From Alcanivorax profundi (lineage in GTDB: Bacteria > Pseudomonadota > Gammaproteobacteria > Pseudomonadales > Alcanivoracaceae), in assembly GCF_003597125.1 (NCBI RefSeq), contig NZ_QYYA01000006.1:101108-165107 (forward strand): 64,000 nt of DNA, written 5' to 3'. This document shows positions 52,417 through 61,069 of this stretch, piece after piece. Each line of letters starts with the position of its first letter. The stretch's first letter is position 1. Under the pieces are notes generated by a model that worked only from the letters and a program-made list of their open reading frames with translations, ran no database searches and was not told the origin of the DNA. The translations under genes and the position numbers were made by a program.

Positions 52417-54018
52417 TTATTGCGCATCCTCTAGAATAAATTGTGCCGCTCGCTCGCCAATCATCATACATGGCGCGTTCGTATTACCACTGATCAACAG
52501 TGGCATGATCGAGGCATCGGCGACACGCAACCCCTTCACACCGTTTACCCGCAGACGGACATCCACCACCGCTTTTTCATCACTACCCATTCGGCAAGTG
52601 CCGACGGGATGGTAGATTGTTTCAGCGCGCTGGCGAATATCCGCGTCAATCTGGTCATCACTCTCCACGCTGGAAGCCGGTTCGTCATCACCGCCAAAAG
52701 CAGAGCTGAAAGAATGACTGTGAAACACTTTTCTGGCTAGTTTCACGCCTTCACGGAGCACAAGAATATCGTCAGGATGAGAAAGATAGTTTGGGTCTAT
52801 CAAAGGCGCAGCAAATGGATCGCTATTGGCCAATCGAATCTGTCCTCGACTCTTAGGCCTGAGTTGGCACACATGAATCGTACAACCAAACCCAGGCGTC
52901 AACTGACGTCCATGATCTCGAAGATAAGCCGGTAAAAAGTGTAGCTGAGCATCCGGACGATCCGGCTCGCTGAGCAGGCTGACAAAAGCCCCTGCTTCCG
53001 CCGCGTTACTGGCAAGAAAGCCGCGCCGATGACGAAAATACTGGTAGAAGGCACTAATCAGCCGAGGTATAAAAAATGGTGACATGCCGATTGATTGACG
53101 GCTTTTGTCCTTGATCATGACGGTCATATCAAGGTGATCTTGAAGGTTCTCCCCAACTTCCGGCGAGTCTTGCAAACAGGTGATGCCGATTTTCGATAGG
53201 TGCTCTCGCTCTCCAATACCCGACAACATCAGCAACTGAGGGGTATTGATCGCCCCACCGGACAGGATGACTTCTTTGTTCGTACCAATGACCGATTGAG
53301 CACCATCACTATCACAAATTTCGACGCCAATCGCCCTGCCGCAATCCAGTAACACCTTGGTTACCTGCACATCCGTCATGATGTGCAAGTTATCGCGGCC
53401 ACGTGCAGGATCCAGGAAAGCGCGCGCGGCACTCCATCGCTGGCCATTTTTTTGTGTTACCTGGAAACGTCCAAAGCCTTTTTGCTCTGGTCCATTAAAG
53501 TCATCGTTACGAGAATAACCCAGCTCCTCTCCAGCCTGAACAAACAACCGGGTCAAGGGATTGATATCTCTTACTCGGGTCACATTCAGTGGCCCACCCA
53601 CTCCATGCCAGTTATTTGCTGGGTATTGTTCATTATTTTCATGTGCAGTGAAGACAGGCTGCACGTCCTTCCACGCCCAACCTGTTGCCCCTTGCGCGCC
53701 CCAGTCATCATAGTCTTGCTGTTGGCCACGAATGTAGACCATGGCATTGATTGAACTACTTCCCCCCAGTGTTTTACCCCGTGGCCAGTAGAGGCTTCTG
53801 TTATTTAAATGCGTCTGCGGCACGGTGTCGTATCCCCAGTTCCGCTTTCCTTGTTTGATCAAGCCAATAAGACCAAACGGAACATTAATAAAGCCGCTAT
53901 TGTCATGAGGGCCTGCCTCAATAAGGCAAACGGAATATCGCCCGCATTCGCTTAGTCGATTGGCAAGGACACAGCCTGAGGAACCAGCCCCCACAACGAT
54001 GAAATCAAATGACTCCAT
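52417..54018 (-). CDS. GMC-family FAD alcohol dehydrogenase, second copy
   Basis: A 533-residue GMC oxidoreductase related to that at 33188. The FAD motif is VVGAGSSGCVLANRLSECG near the N-terminus, then GGAINTPQLLMLSGIG, YHPVGTCRMG and VADASIMPLLISGNTNAP. The start at 54018 has GGGGGAG upstream and lies 2 bp after the upstream stop; an earlier TTG is less likely. It ends the seven-gene operon and may oxidise an alcohol intermediate of that pathway. Confidence 0.92.
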   Translation of the reverse strand: MESFDFIVVGAGSSGCVLANRLSECGRYSVCLIEAGPHDNSGFINVPFGLIGLIKQGKRNWGYDTVPQTHLNNRSLYWPRGKTLGGSSSINAMVYIRGQQQDYDDWGAQGATGWAWKDVQPVFTAHENNEQYPANNWHGVGGPLNVTRVRDINPLTRLFVQAGEELGYSRNDDFNGPEQKGFGRFQVTQKNGQRWSAARAFLDPARGRDNLHIMTDVQVTKVLLDCGRAIGVEICDSDGAQSVIGTNKEVILSGGAINTPQLLMLSGIGEREHLSKIGITCLQDSPEVGENLQDHLDMTVMIKDKSRQSIGMSPFFIPRLISAFYQYFRHRRGFLASNAAEAGAFVSLLSEPDRPDAQLHFLPAYLRDHGRQLTPGFGCTIHVCQLRPKSRGQIRLANSDPFAAPLIDPNYLSHPDDILVLREGVKLARKVFHSHSFSSAFGGDDEPASSVESDDQIDADIRQRAETIYHPVGTCRMGSDEKAVVDVRLRVNGVKGLRVADASIMPLLISGNTNAPCMMIGERAAQFILEDAQ

Positions 54019-54020
54019 TT

Positions 54021-55121
54021 TCACTCTCCCCCTGCCTGACAAAATCGAGTTATGTGATGCTCTCGATTACCGTTACTCAATGAAGCATGCGTAATCAGGC
54101 GGAAATAGTGTCCGATGTTCAGCTCTTCTGTAACGCCAACGCCACCATGTATCTGGATACCTTGCTGGGCTATACCAACAGCCTGGCTCGCGTAGTAAGC
54201 CTTTGCCGCTGACGTAGCGCGAATGCGCTCAGAATTACATTCGCTTTCCCCTTTCACCGACACCATCAAGAGCATCGATTCTAGCTGCTGGAGATCAATA
54301 AACGCATCAACAAGGTAGTGCTGGATTACCTGAAAACTGCCAATCGTTGTACCAAACTGTTTACGCGTTCGAGCGTATTCCAGAGTGGCCTGATACAGCT
54401 CTCGGCAGGCGCCGTACATACGTGCGCAGTCCAATGCGCACAGATAATCGAACCAGGCAGAAACCGCTTGCTTTGCCGCATCACCACGACACAAAACCAT
54501 TTCGTCTGTGATGAGCACATCATCAAGCGTCAAACTGGCAGCACGGCTTCCATCGAGCAGTCGATATCTTTCAACGTCACAGGCGTCGAAAGGTAGCGCG
54601 ACAATGACCAACTCATCACCAGACATAGCGGAGACGAGAACGGTGTCTGCAACGCCACCATCAGACACAACGTGCTTCTGCCCGGAAAGTCGTTCTCCGT
54701 TTAGCCTCAAGGAAGGGTTCAGCACGTGATAACCGGCATGCCGGTCATAAAGACCGCAAGCCACACGTGCCTCACCAGCAATAATGCGATCAAGCAACGA
54801 CAAGGATGTTGGCGTATTGGCGAACTCCAATAACTTGCCGGGGGAAACAATTAAATCGACAAAAGGGTCAAGACAAAGCGCGGCTCCTAACTCCTGAACA
54901 ATGGCGCACACGTCAAGCAATGAGCCGCCATACCCTCCAACAGATTCAGCAAACGGAAGGCCAAACCAACCCAAATCATTCATGGCCTGCCAGCGATTCG
55001 CTTCAAGGTGATTACTCTCATTCAACTGTGCAATGTAGGTGTCAAATGAATAGTTGTCTTTAAGATAACGGCGCGCGGTATCCGCAATCATGGTGGTATT
55101 TTCGGGTAACTTGAAATCCAT
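54021..55121 (-). CDS. Acyl-CoA dehydrogenase, probable beta subunit of a pair
   Basis: A 366-residue acyl-CoA dehydrogenase-like protein. It ends GIQIHGGVGVTEELNIGHYFRL, the family C-terminal pattern. The middle FAD-binding region is shorter and more divergent than in the next enzyme. Adjacent, unequal acyl-CoA dehydrogenase genes 8 bp apart recall the heterotetrameric FadE pairs of steroid side-chain degradation; heteromer formation here is inference. Confidence 0.88.
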   Translation of the reverse strand: MDFKLPENTTMIADTARRYLKDNYSFDTYIAQLNESNHLEANRWQAMNDLGWFGLPFAESVGGYGGSLLDVCAIVQELGAALCLDPFVDLIVSPGKLLEFANTPTSLSLLDRIIAGEARVACGLYDRHAGYHVLNPSLRLNGERLSGQKHVVSDGGVADTVLVSAMSGDELVIVALPFDACDVERYRLLDGSRAASLTLDDVLITDEMVLCRGDAAKQAVSAWFDYLCALDCARMYGACRELYQATLEYARTRKQFGTTIGSFQVIQHYLVDAFIDLQQLESMLLMVSVKGESECNSERIRATSAAKAYYASQAVGIAQQGIQIHGGVGVTEELNIGHYFRLITHASLSNGNREHHITRFCQAGGE

Positions 55122-55129
55122 TTTTCACC

Positions 55130-56290
55130 TCACAATCCGAGCAACATCTTCGCCAACACGTTTTTCTGGATCTCGTTAGATCCACCATAGATGGTGCACG
55201 CACGCAGGAAGTTATAGCGGCGACTGGCCTGATTAAAAATTTGCTCCCCAATGGGCTCCTCGTTATCCCATGGCAAAGACATCAAACCTCCGATTTCCAC
55301 CATCGCTTGGGAAACCCTTTGCTGTAGTTCCGTGCCTTTGATTTTCAGTCCTGACGATTCTGGGCCGAACGGCTTGCCTTCATCTGTGGCAGCAACGGTG
55401 CGAAAGTTGGTGTATTCCAGTGCCATAAGATCGACTTCCAAGCCAGCCAACCGACGCACCGCCAACTGCTTATCTGTTTCCGTTGGTAGCGCATCGATAG
55501 CACTTTTAAGGCGATTGATTTCGTAGTGAATATCCGCCACACCGGCAATGGTGGTGCGTTCGTGGGTAAGAAGAAACTTGGCAATGGTCCACCCCATTCC
55601 TTCTTGACCCACCAAATTTTCCACAGGCACTTTCACGTCGGTAAAATAGACTTCGTTAAGGTGATGATGCCCATCAATTGAATAAATCGGCCGTACTTCA
55701 AGCCCGGGGGTTTTCATATCGATCAGCAGGAATGAAATACCCTGCTGCTGTTTCACGGTGCTATCCGTTCGCACCAAGCAAAACATCATGTCCGCCCAAT
55801 GGGCCTGTGTCGTCCAGATTTTTTGACCATTAACCAAATAATGGTCGCCATTACGCGTGGCTCGCGTTTTTAAGGAGGCCAGATCTGAGCCCGCATTGGG
55901 TTCAGAATAACCCTGGCACCATAGCGTTTCGCCACGCTGAATGCCGGGCAACCACCGTTCCTTCTGTGCTTCAGAACCGAAGGTATATAGCACCGGCCCA
56001 ACCATAGCCACACCAAAAGGGCTTGTTGGCGGTGCCCCTGCCGAGGCGCGCTCCTGATCGAAAATATACCGCTGGGTTGCGCTCCACCCTGGGCCACCAA
56101 ATTGTTCTGGCCAAGTAGACGTAAGCCAACCTTGACTACCCAGCAAACGCTCCCAACGTTGCTGCATATTCTTATCTAACATCGCTCCTCGGGCAGTACA
56201 GCGCCGAATATCATCAGGCACATTTTCCTTCATCCACTGCCGGATACTCTTACGAAATTCTTTTTCTTCATTACTGAAATCCAGATTCAT
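55130..56290 (-). CDS. Acyl-CoA dehydrogenase, probable alpha subunit of a pair
   Basis: A 386-residue enzyme. It has LWCQGYSEPNAGSDLASLKT (FAD contact) and ends CTIYGGSNEIQKNVLAKMLLGL. It starts at 56290 with GGAGG upstream. It lies between the acyl-CoA ligase and the second dehydrogenase, and probably forms the first beta-oxidation step of the operon's pathway. Confidence 0.92.
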   Translation of the reverse strand: MNLDFSNEEKEFRKSIRQWMKENVPDDIRRCTARGAMLDKNMQQRWERLLGSQGWLTSTWPEQFGGPGWSATQRYIFDQERASAGAPPTSPFGVAMVGPVLYTFGSEAQKERWLPGIQRGETLWCQGYSEPNAGSDLASLKTRATRNGDHYLVNGQKIWTTQAHWADMMFCLVRTDSTVKQQQGISFLLIDMKTPGLEVRPIYSIDGHHHLNEVYFTDVKVPVENLVGQEGMGWTIAKFLLTHERTTIAGVADIHYEINRLKSAIDALPTETDKQLAVRRLAGLEVDLMALEYTNFRTVAATDEGKPFGPESSGLKIKGTELQQRVSQAMVEIGGLMSLPWDNEEPIGEQIFNQASRRYNFLRACTIYGGSNEIQKNVLAKMLLGL

Positions 56291-56337
56291 GGAAGCCTCC
56301 AAGCCAATAAATTTCGCAATACAAGGTCATCGATTAC

Positions 56338-57888
56338 TCAATTAACCTGTTTATCGTTGCTTTCCCAAAAGGGGGCTCGCAGTTCGTTTTTCAGCACCTT
56401 GCCTGCCCCACTCACCGGCAACGACTCGGCCTTAAACTCAACGCTACGAGGCACTTTGTAACCTGCAATTCTTTCACGGCAATGCTCGATAATCTCTGCC
56501 TCATTAGCGCGCTCTCCCTCCCGCAGCACCACGATTGCATGCACAGCTTCACCCCAGCGCTCATCAGGAATACCGATTACCGCGCACTCCTGTACCGCAG
56601 GATGGCCATAAATGGCACCCTCAACTTCAACAGAGAAAATATTTTCTCCACCGCTAATTACCATGTCTTTGGCTCGATCAACGATGAAGACAAAGCCATC
56701 CTCGTCCATGTAGCCAAGGTCGCCAGTATGTAGCCAACCATTGCGCAAGGTATCAGCGGTTGTTGATTCCATTCCCCAGTAACCCAACATGACGTTTGGT
56801 CCCCGCGCACATATTTCGCCAACCGTACCTTGAGATACCACCTGATCATTTTCATCAAGCACCAACACCTCCACACCCAGTGCTGCGCGACCGGCACTAC
56901 GTAATTTTTCTCCGCCGGGAATGTGATGTTCGGGCCCGAGTGAGGTAATGATTGGGGAGGCTTCGGTCTGGCCATAGCCCTGAGCAAATGACACCGTCGG
57001 CATTTGTTCCATAGCACTAATCAATACCGCCTCTGGCATTGGCGAGGCGCCATACAGCATGCGTTTTATGCTGCTGACATCGTAATTGGCGATGCGACCA
57101 GATGAGGCTAGAAGATTGACCATGGTCGGCACCAGCAGGGTGTTCGTGACTTTCTCCTGCTCAATGAAAGCCAGCACTTCATCAACATCAAAGCGAGGAA
57201 CAATGCCATGAGTTCCCGCAGCCAGTGTCACGGCGAACGTGCTGGCCATATCAGCCAAGTGGAACATGGGCCCGGCATGCATATATATGGTGTCACTGTC
57301 ATAGCCCATCTCGGCAACCACGTTCAGGGCATTGAATACCAGGTTGTCATGACTCAGCATCACGCCTTTTGACCGCCCAGTGGTACCACCGGTATAAAAC
57401 AGCCCCGCCAGATCGTCACCGCCAGCATCGGCGTCACGGATTCGATCGGCGTTGGCGACAAGGGACTCATAATCAATACACCCTTGTGGACACTCACCCT
57501 CGCCCATGAAGACAACATGCTTGATAGACTCAAGCTGTGGCTGCAGGGATGGCAGCAATGCTGCAAAGGTGTCATCAACGAAAAGGACTTTAGATCCTGA
57601 GTCATTCAAGGTATAGGCGATTTCAGGTGGTGCGAGCCGAATATTGACGGGATTCACTGCCGCACCGGCCCACGGCACTGCATAGAAATACTCCAGGTAG
57701 CGATCGCTGTTTAACGCCAGTATGGCAACCCTGTCACCCGCATTGACGCCCAGACTTAGCAACCCGTTAGCAAGGCATGCGATACGGTCTTCAAACTCTC
57801 GCCAGGTTTGCCGCCGACCAGCAAAAACGGTAGCCGTACCTTGGCCGTTTAATTGAACCGCACGGCGCAAAGTCTGTGAAATATACAT
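56338..57888 (-). CDS. AMP-forming acyl-CoA synthetase
   Basis: A 516-residue AMP-binding enzyme. The P-loop-like motif is LFYTGGTTGRSKGVML (about 161-176), then GYGQTEASP, and the C-terminal hinge GWLHTGDLGYMDEDGFVFIVDRAKDMVISGGENI-type region with GAGKVLKNELR at the end. It turns a free acid into its CoA thioester. Its place before two acyl-CoA dehydrogenases and after a thioesterase supports the activation role. Confidence 0.93.
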   Translation of the reverse strand: MYISQTLRRAVQLNGQGTATVFAGRRQTWREFEDRIACLANGLLSLGVNAGDRVAILALNSDRYLEYFYAVPWAGAAVNPVNIRLAPPEIAYTLNDSGSKVLFVDDTFAALLPSLQPQLESIKHVVFMGEGECPQGCIDYESLVANADRIRDADAGGDDLAGLFYTGGTTGRSKGVMLSHDNLVFNALNVVAEMGYDSDTIYMHAGPMFHLADMASTFAVTLAAGTHGIVPRFDVDEVLAFIEQEKVTNTLLVPTMVNLLASSGRIANYDVSSIKRMLYGASPMPEAVLISAMEQMPTVSFAQGYGQTEASPIITSLGPEHHIPGGEKLRSAGRAALGVEVLVLDENDQVVSQGTVGEICARGPNVMLGYWGMESTTADTLRNGWLHTGDLGYMDEDGFVFIVDRAKDMVISGGENIFSVEVEGAIYGHPAVQECAVIGIPDERWGEAVHAIVVLREGERANEAEIIEHCRERIAGYKVPRSVEFKAESLPVSGAGKVLKNELRAPFWESNDKQVN

Positions 57889-57946
57889 AACAGAACTCCT
57901 CTATTGAGGCAGAAAAGGAAGGGGGGAGGGTTGTTTATAGATTGGA

Positions 57947-58885
57947 TTAGCTGGAAGCGAGGACTCTCTTATAAATGAAGCGACCTCGGGAAACCTGGGC
58001 GCCATCAAGAAACACATCCACAACAACCACAATGAAGCGCTTTCCTTCACGAATAATGTTCGGCTTGGCCACCAACGTACCCGCAAAGGCCGGGCGTAAA
58101 TAATCCAGAGTCATACTTGAACATACTGGCTTATTTTGTTCAGTCTGATTCGCTGTTAAGTGCGCGCCAGCAACAAGCTCCGCGAAGCTTGCGATAATAC
58201 CGCCATGAAAAGTCTTGATCAGAGGGTTGCCAATGTGCTGCTCGCGAAACGGCATTTTATAGGTTGCTTCGCCGTTATCGTCCGAAGCCGTCACACCAAG
58301 AAATTTTTCGTATGGTGATACATCGCCGACCACAGTAGAGAGAGCGGTTACCCTTTCTGTTTCGAAGCTGATGATTCCTTCATCATCGATTGTTTTTTTC
58401 TTGGAGGGGGCTCTCTTATTGCTAGGATTCACAGATTGATCAAAGGACGGGCCTGCCGTTCCTATCGCAAAACTGCCTGATACCGACGCCAGCAAATTGC
58501 CGCCATCACGCCCAAATGCCTCTCCACGGACATAGGCAATATTTTCTTCAACTGCAAAACAGGTGACATTACATGCCACCCCTTCGCCAGCCTCGGGTTT
58601 AGCGATGAAATCAACGCGCAAGTCAATTGTCGCAATTGGGCGCATGTCGCCGAGGCGCACAAAAATCGCCAAACCACATGCCGTATCAAGCAAGGTAGCG
58701 ATGGCTCCCCGATGAAGCTTTCCCTGTTGATCACAAACCTCTTCCACACAAGGCATGCTCATTACCGCGCCATCTTTGGTAATGTCATCCATTGCGATAC
58801 CAAAAACCCTGAACAACGGATGCCCTGAACCAAAAAAAGCCTTTGCGGCAAGCAGTTCTCTCGGGAGTGATGTCTCAGCTGTCAT
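57947..58885 (-). CDS. Double-hotdog acyl-CoA thioesterase (PaaI-like)
   Basis: A 312-residue protein with two hotdog domains: residues about 20-150 (LHRGAIATLLDTACGLA) and about 185-312 (FHGGIIASFAELVAGA), joined by a Lys/Ser-rich linker near 170. Both halves have the HGG/HRG-type catalytic loop of PaaI thioesterases. The start at 58885 follows the upstream stop by 16 bp; an earlier ATG at 58927 is possible. It could free CoA or edit stalled intermediates. Confidence 0.85.
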   Translation of the reverse strand: MTAETSLPRELLAAKAFFGSGHPLFRVFGIAMDDITKDGAVMSMPCVEEVCDQQGKLHRGAIATLLDTACGLAIFVRLGDMRPIATIDLRVDFIAKPEAGEGVACNVTCFAVEENIAYVRGEAFGRDGGNLLASVSGSFAIGTAGPSFDQSVNPSNKRAPSKKKTIDDEGIISFETERVTALSTVVGDVSPYEKFLGVTASDDNGEATYKMPFREQHIGNPLIKTFHGGIIASFAELVAGAHLTANQTEQNKPVCSSMTLDYLRPAFAGTLVAKPNIIREGKRFIVVVVDVFLDGAQVSRGRFIYKRVLASS

Positions 58886-58901
58886 AGTTAGCAACTTTTT
58901 A

Positions 58902-59903
58902 TCAGAATGTTGAAGCGGCATCCGCATACCGGGTCTCTGCAACACGCACAGATTCAATGGCGTCCGTTATTGCCTCTTCAGGGAATGTTTCACTTTCGGA
59001 CCCCTTTCGCAGACAATCAGCCAGAGCGGACCATGCCGCAGCACTCGTGCGCATCAACTCGACCAAGCCTGCCTCATGTATTTCAGGAACAATTTCACTC
59101 GCTTCATCGAGAAATTCTGAATACATCGCTCTAAAGCCGCTGCCCCCCGTTCCACGCTTCTCGATCACTTGATAGGCGAAACGGAGCAACCATTGCCATT
59201 TATCCACTGCCTTCCAGCGAGGAAGTTCCTGGATCCAAGTTGTTAGCGCTTGAATACCGTGATTCCTGCTTCCTTGCAGGAGATTATCTGCATTCTTCAC
59301 AATCGCACTGCGCACGTTCTCGGCAGACACCTGAACCGAAACACTTTCGGGTGCGAACAATGAACCATGATGGATAAAGGGTGGCGACAAGGAGAATCTG
59401 GCTTCAACCAACTTGTCACGAGGCACCTCTAAAAGCCCTGGGCGCTCGGTATCGCTAACGAGCATCGTCTCGCCCTTCTCGGCTCGCTGCCAGGCGACGA
59501 TGGCGTGACCGGGGAAATGTGTACTGCTCTTGAAATAAGGAAGGTAAAAAATATCAGTTAAGAGAAGCGCAGGCCGCCCCGCATCAAGATGGGCATCCAG
59601 CGCATCGGCGGCAGCACATTTATCTTGCCAAGTTTCCCAGCGAAACGGCACGCCCAGTGTAGAGAACACCGTTTCCTCAAATCCCATTGAACGGACATGG
59701 ACAATAAACGGGGTGTCCGTGCCTGGTATTTCCACATAAGTAATACCAAGCCCGGCACCGAGACCGAAGCAGAAAGCTTCAGTTAAATTAAGCCCATGAA
59801 ACTCCAGAAGATCCCTGATAGCTGAACTTCCACAGTGGCGTCCGGGCCTATGAGTGTGCCGAAAATCAAAGGCACCGGGGTTACCCTGATCGTTGGTCTG
59901 CAT
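58902..59903 (-). CDS. BtrH N-terminal / DUF4872 domain protein
   Basis: A 333-residue protein. The N-terminal half has the BtrH-type motif GRHCGSSAIRDLLEFHG (His23, Cys24) and FPGHAIVAW (about 149-157), the Cys/His arrangement of a papain-like acyltransferase fold. The C-terminal half fits DUF4872. In butirosin synthesis BtrH transfers an acyl group from a carrier protein to an amine. A member inside a lipid-catabolic operon is unexpected. Its ATG overlaps the PF10118 stop by one base (TGATG), so they are strictly coupled. Confidence 0.82.
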   Translation of the reverse strand: MQTNDQGNPGAFDFRHTHRPGRHCGSSAIRDLLEFHGLNLTEAFCFGLGAGLGITYVEIPGTDTPFIVHVRSMGFEETVFSTLGVPFRWETWQDKCAAADALDAHLDAGRPALLLTDIFYLPYFKSSTHFPGHAIVAWQRAEKGETMLVSDTERPGLLEVPRDKLVEARFSLSPPFIHHGSLFAPESVSVQVSAENVRSAIVKNADNLLQGSRNHGIQALTTWIQELPRWKAVDKWQWLLRFAYQVIEKRGTGGSGFRAMYSEFLDEASEIVPEIHEAGLVELMRTSAAAWSALADCLRKGSESETFPEEAITDAIESVRVAETRYADAASTF

Positions 59904-60772
59904 CAGGCTGCCTCTCTCACAGGATCCGGACCATAAATGGTCTCCGATGCCTGCATTGGATCACCATGAGCCTCATACTCTGCCAACCAGGCGGCAACCT
60001 TCTCAGGCATACCGGTGTCCCAAGGGTGAAACCCGGGACGAAACCAGGCAAGAAAATCAGGCAACATTCCTGTGAGAATACCTTTTCGCCCATAAAGTTT
60101 GTTCAAACCCTTCAGAATCACACCGGGCTGGCGCGTGACACCATCAAGCTTGAGCATATTCCAAAATACTGGAGCCACGACAAGGTGAATCATCAGTGTC
60201 GCAACCACCAGCGCCGAGGCACGAGTCAGGTAGCCCCCCCCAGCCGCTCCCTGATAAAGATCATAGGCCACAGCCTTGTGCTCTACTTCTTCAACCCCGT
60301 GCCAAAGAAATAGAGCCCTCATTACCGGGTCGGCCTCGCGGAACATGTCGCTTTTCTCGCTGACCATTGTTTCGCCCAAGGTTGCCGTAAAGTGCTCAAA
60401 CGCCGCAGTCATGGCGAGCTGATACTTCTTCGGCAAGTACTTTTGTGTGGTGCGAATAAACGTCCTTAAATTCGTAGTGACCTTATCTACATCCACGCCC
60501 TGGCTGGCCATCACATCGTTGAAACGATCATGGACAATGCCGTGCTGACCTTCCTGGCGAATAAAGTGACGAATGTCCTCGATCAGCTGATCATCTGTCA
60601 CCTGATCCTTGAAGTTACGCACTGACTGGATAAAGAAGCGCTCTCCCTCCGGGAAATGTACCGAGAGGGCGTCAAAAAAGCGGGTCAGCACGGGATCACC
60701 GCCATTCCAGTGCCGCGGCACTGATGAGACATCAAAAGCAACTTTACGTGGCTGGATTGGCAAAGAAGTCAT
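59903..60772 (-). CDS. PF10118 family protein, putative di-iron ferritin-like enzyme (paralogue 3)
   Basis: A 289-residue paralogue. Ligand pattern: Glu44 (PEGER), Glu74-x-x-His77 (QEGQH), Glu126 (FEHFTA), Glu162-x-x-His165 (EEVEHKAVAYD); the ExxH-to-ExxH distance (88) matches the other two (87, 86). GGAGG precedes the ATG at 60772, and the in-frame stretch upstream has no family sequence. It is the first gene of the seven-gene operon controlled by operator copy 4. Confidence 0.85.
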   Translation of the reverse strand: MTSLPIQPRKVAFDVSSVPRHWNGGDPVLTRFFDALSVHFPEGERFFIQSVRNFKDQVTDDQLIEDIRHFIRQEGQHGIVHDRFNDVMASQGVDVDKVTTNLRTFIRTTQKYLPKKYQLAMTAAFEHFTATLGETMVSEKSDMFREADPVMRALFLWHGVEEVEHKAVAYDLYQGAAGGGYLTRASALVVATLMIHLVVAPVFWNMLKLDGVTRQPGVILKGLNKLYGRKGILTGMLPDFLAWFRPGFHPWDTGMPEKVAAWLAEYEAHGDPMQASETIYGPDPVREAA

Positions 60773-60801
60773 AATTCCTCCAATGAAACAGGTTGTCTTT
60801 A

Positions 60802-60848
60802 GGTTGACATCCTTCGATGTTATTTGGTCAACTAACCAAATGTCAACC
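60802..60848. promoter_or_regulatory. 18-bp palindromic operator, copy 4, inside a sigma-70 promoter
   Basis: The core TTTGGTCAACTAACCAAA (60823-60840) fills the spacer between a perfect minus-strand -35 TTGACA (60841-60846) and -10-like ATAACA (60818-60823), 17 bp apart. Flanking it are exact 9-bp inverted repeats GGTTGACAT / ATGTCAACC (60802-60810, 60840-60848). Repression by blocking polymerase is the natural reading. It drives the operon starting at 60772. Confidence 0.75.
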
Positions 60849-61069
60849 AGAACAAACCTACAAAGCGGCAAAACCACGTAAGTTTCATGCTTATAACTTT
60901 CGAAGTAGTGATTCGACCATGAAAGATGCGCTAAATATCAGCGCTATGGGCCGATCAAAAGCCAAGAAGTGAGAATCACCACATTTTACGAAATATTCAG
61001 AATTCCCTTAAACATTCGGTTCGACCCTGTCGTTTGTAACCGATAAATTTATAGAGCAAGGAAGTACCG

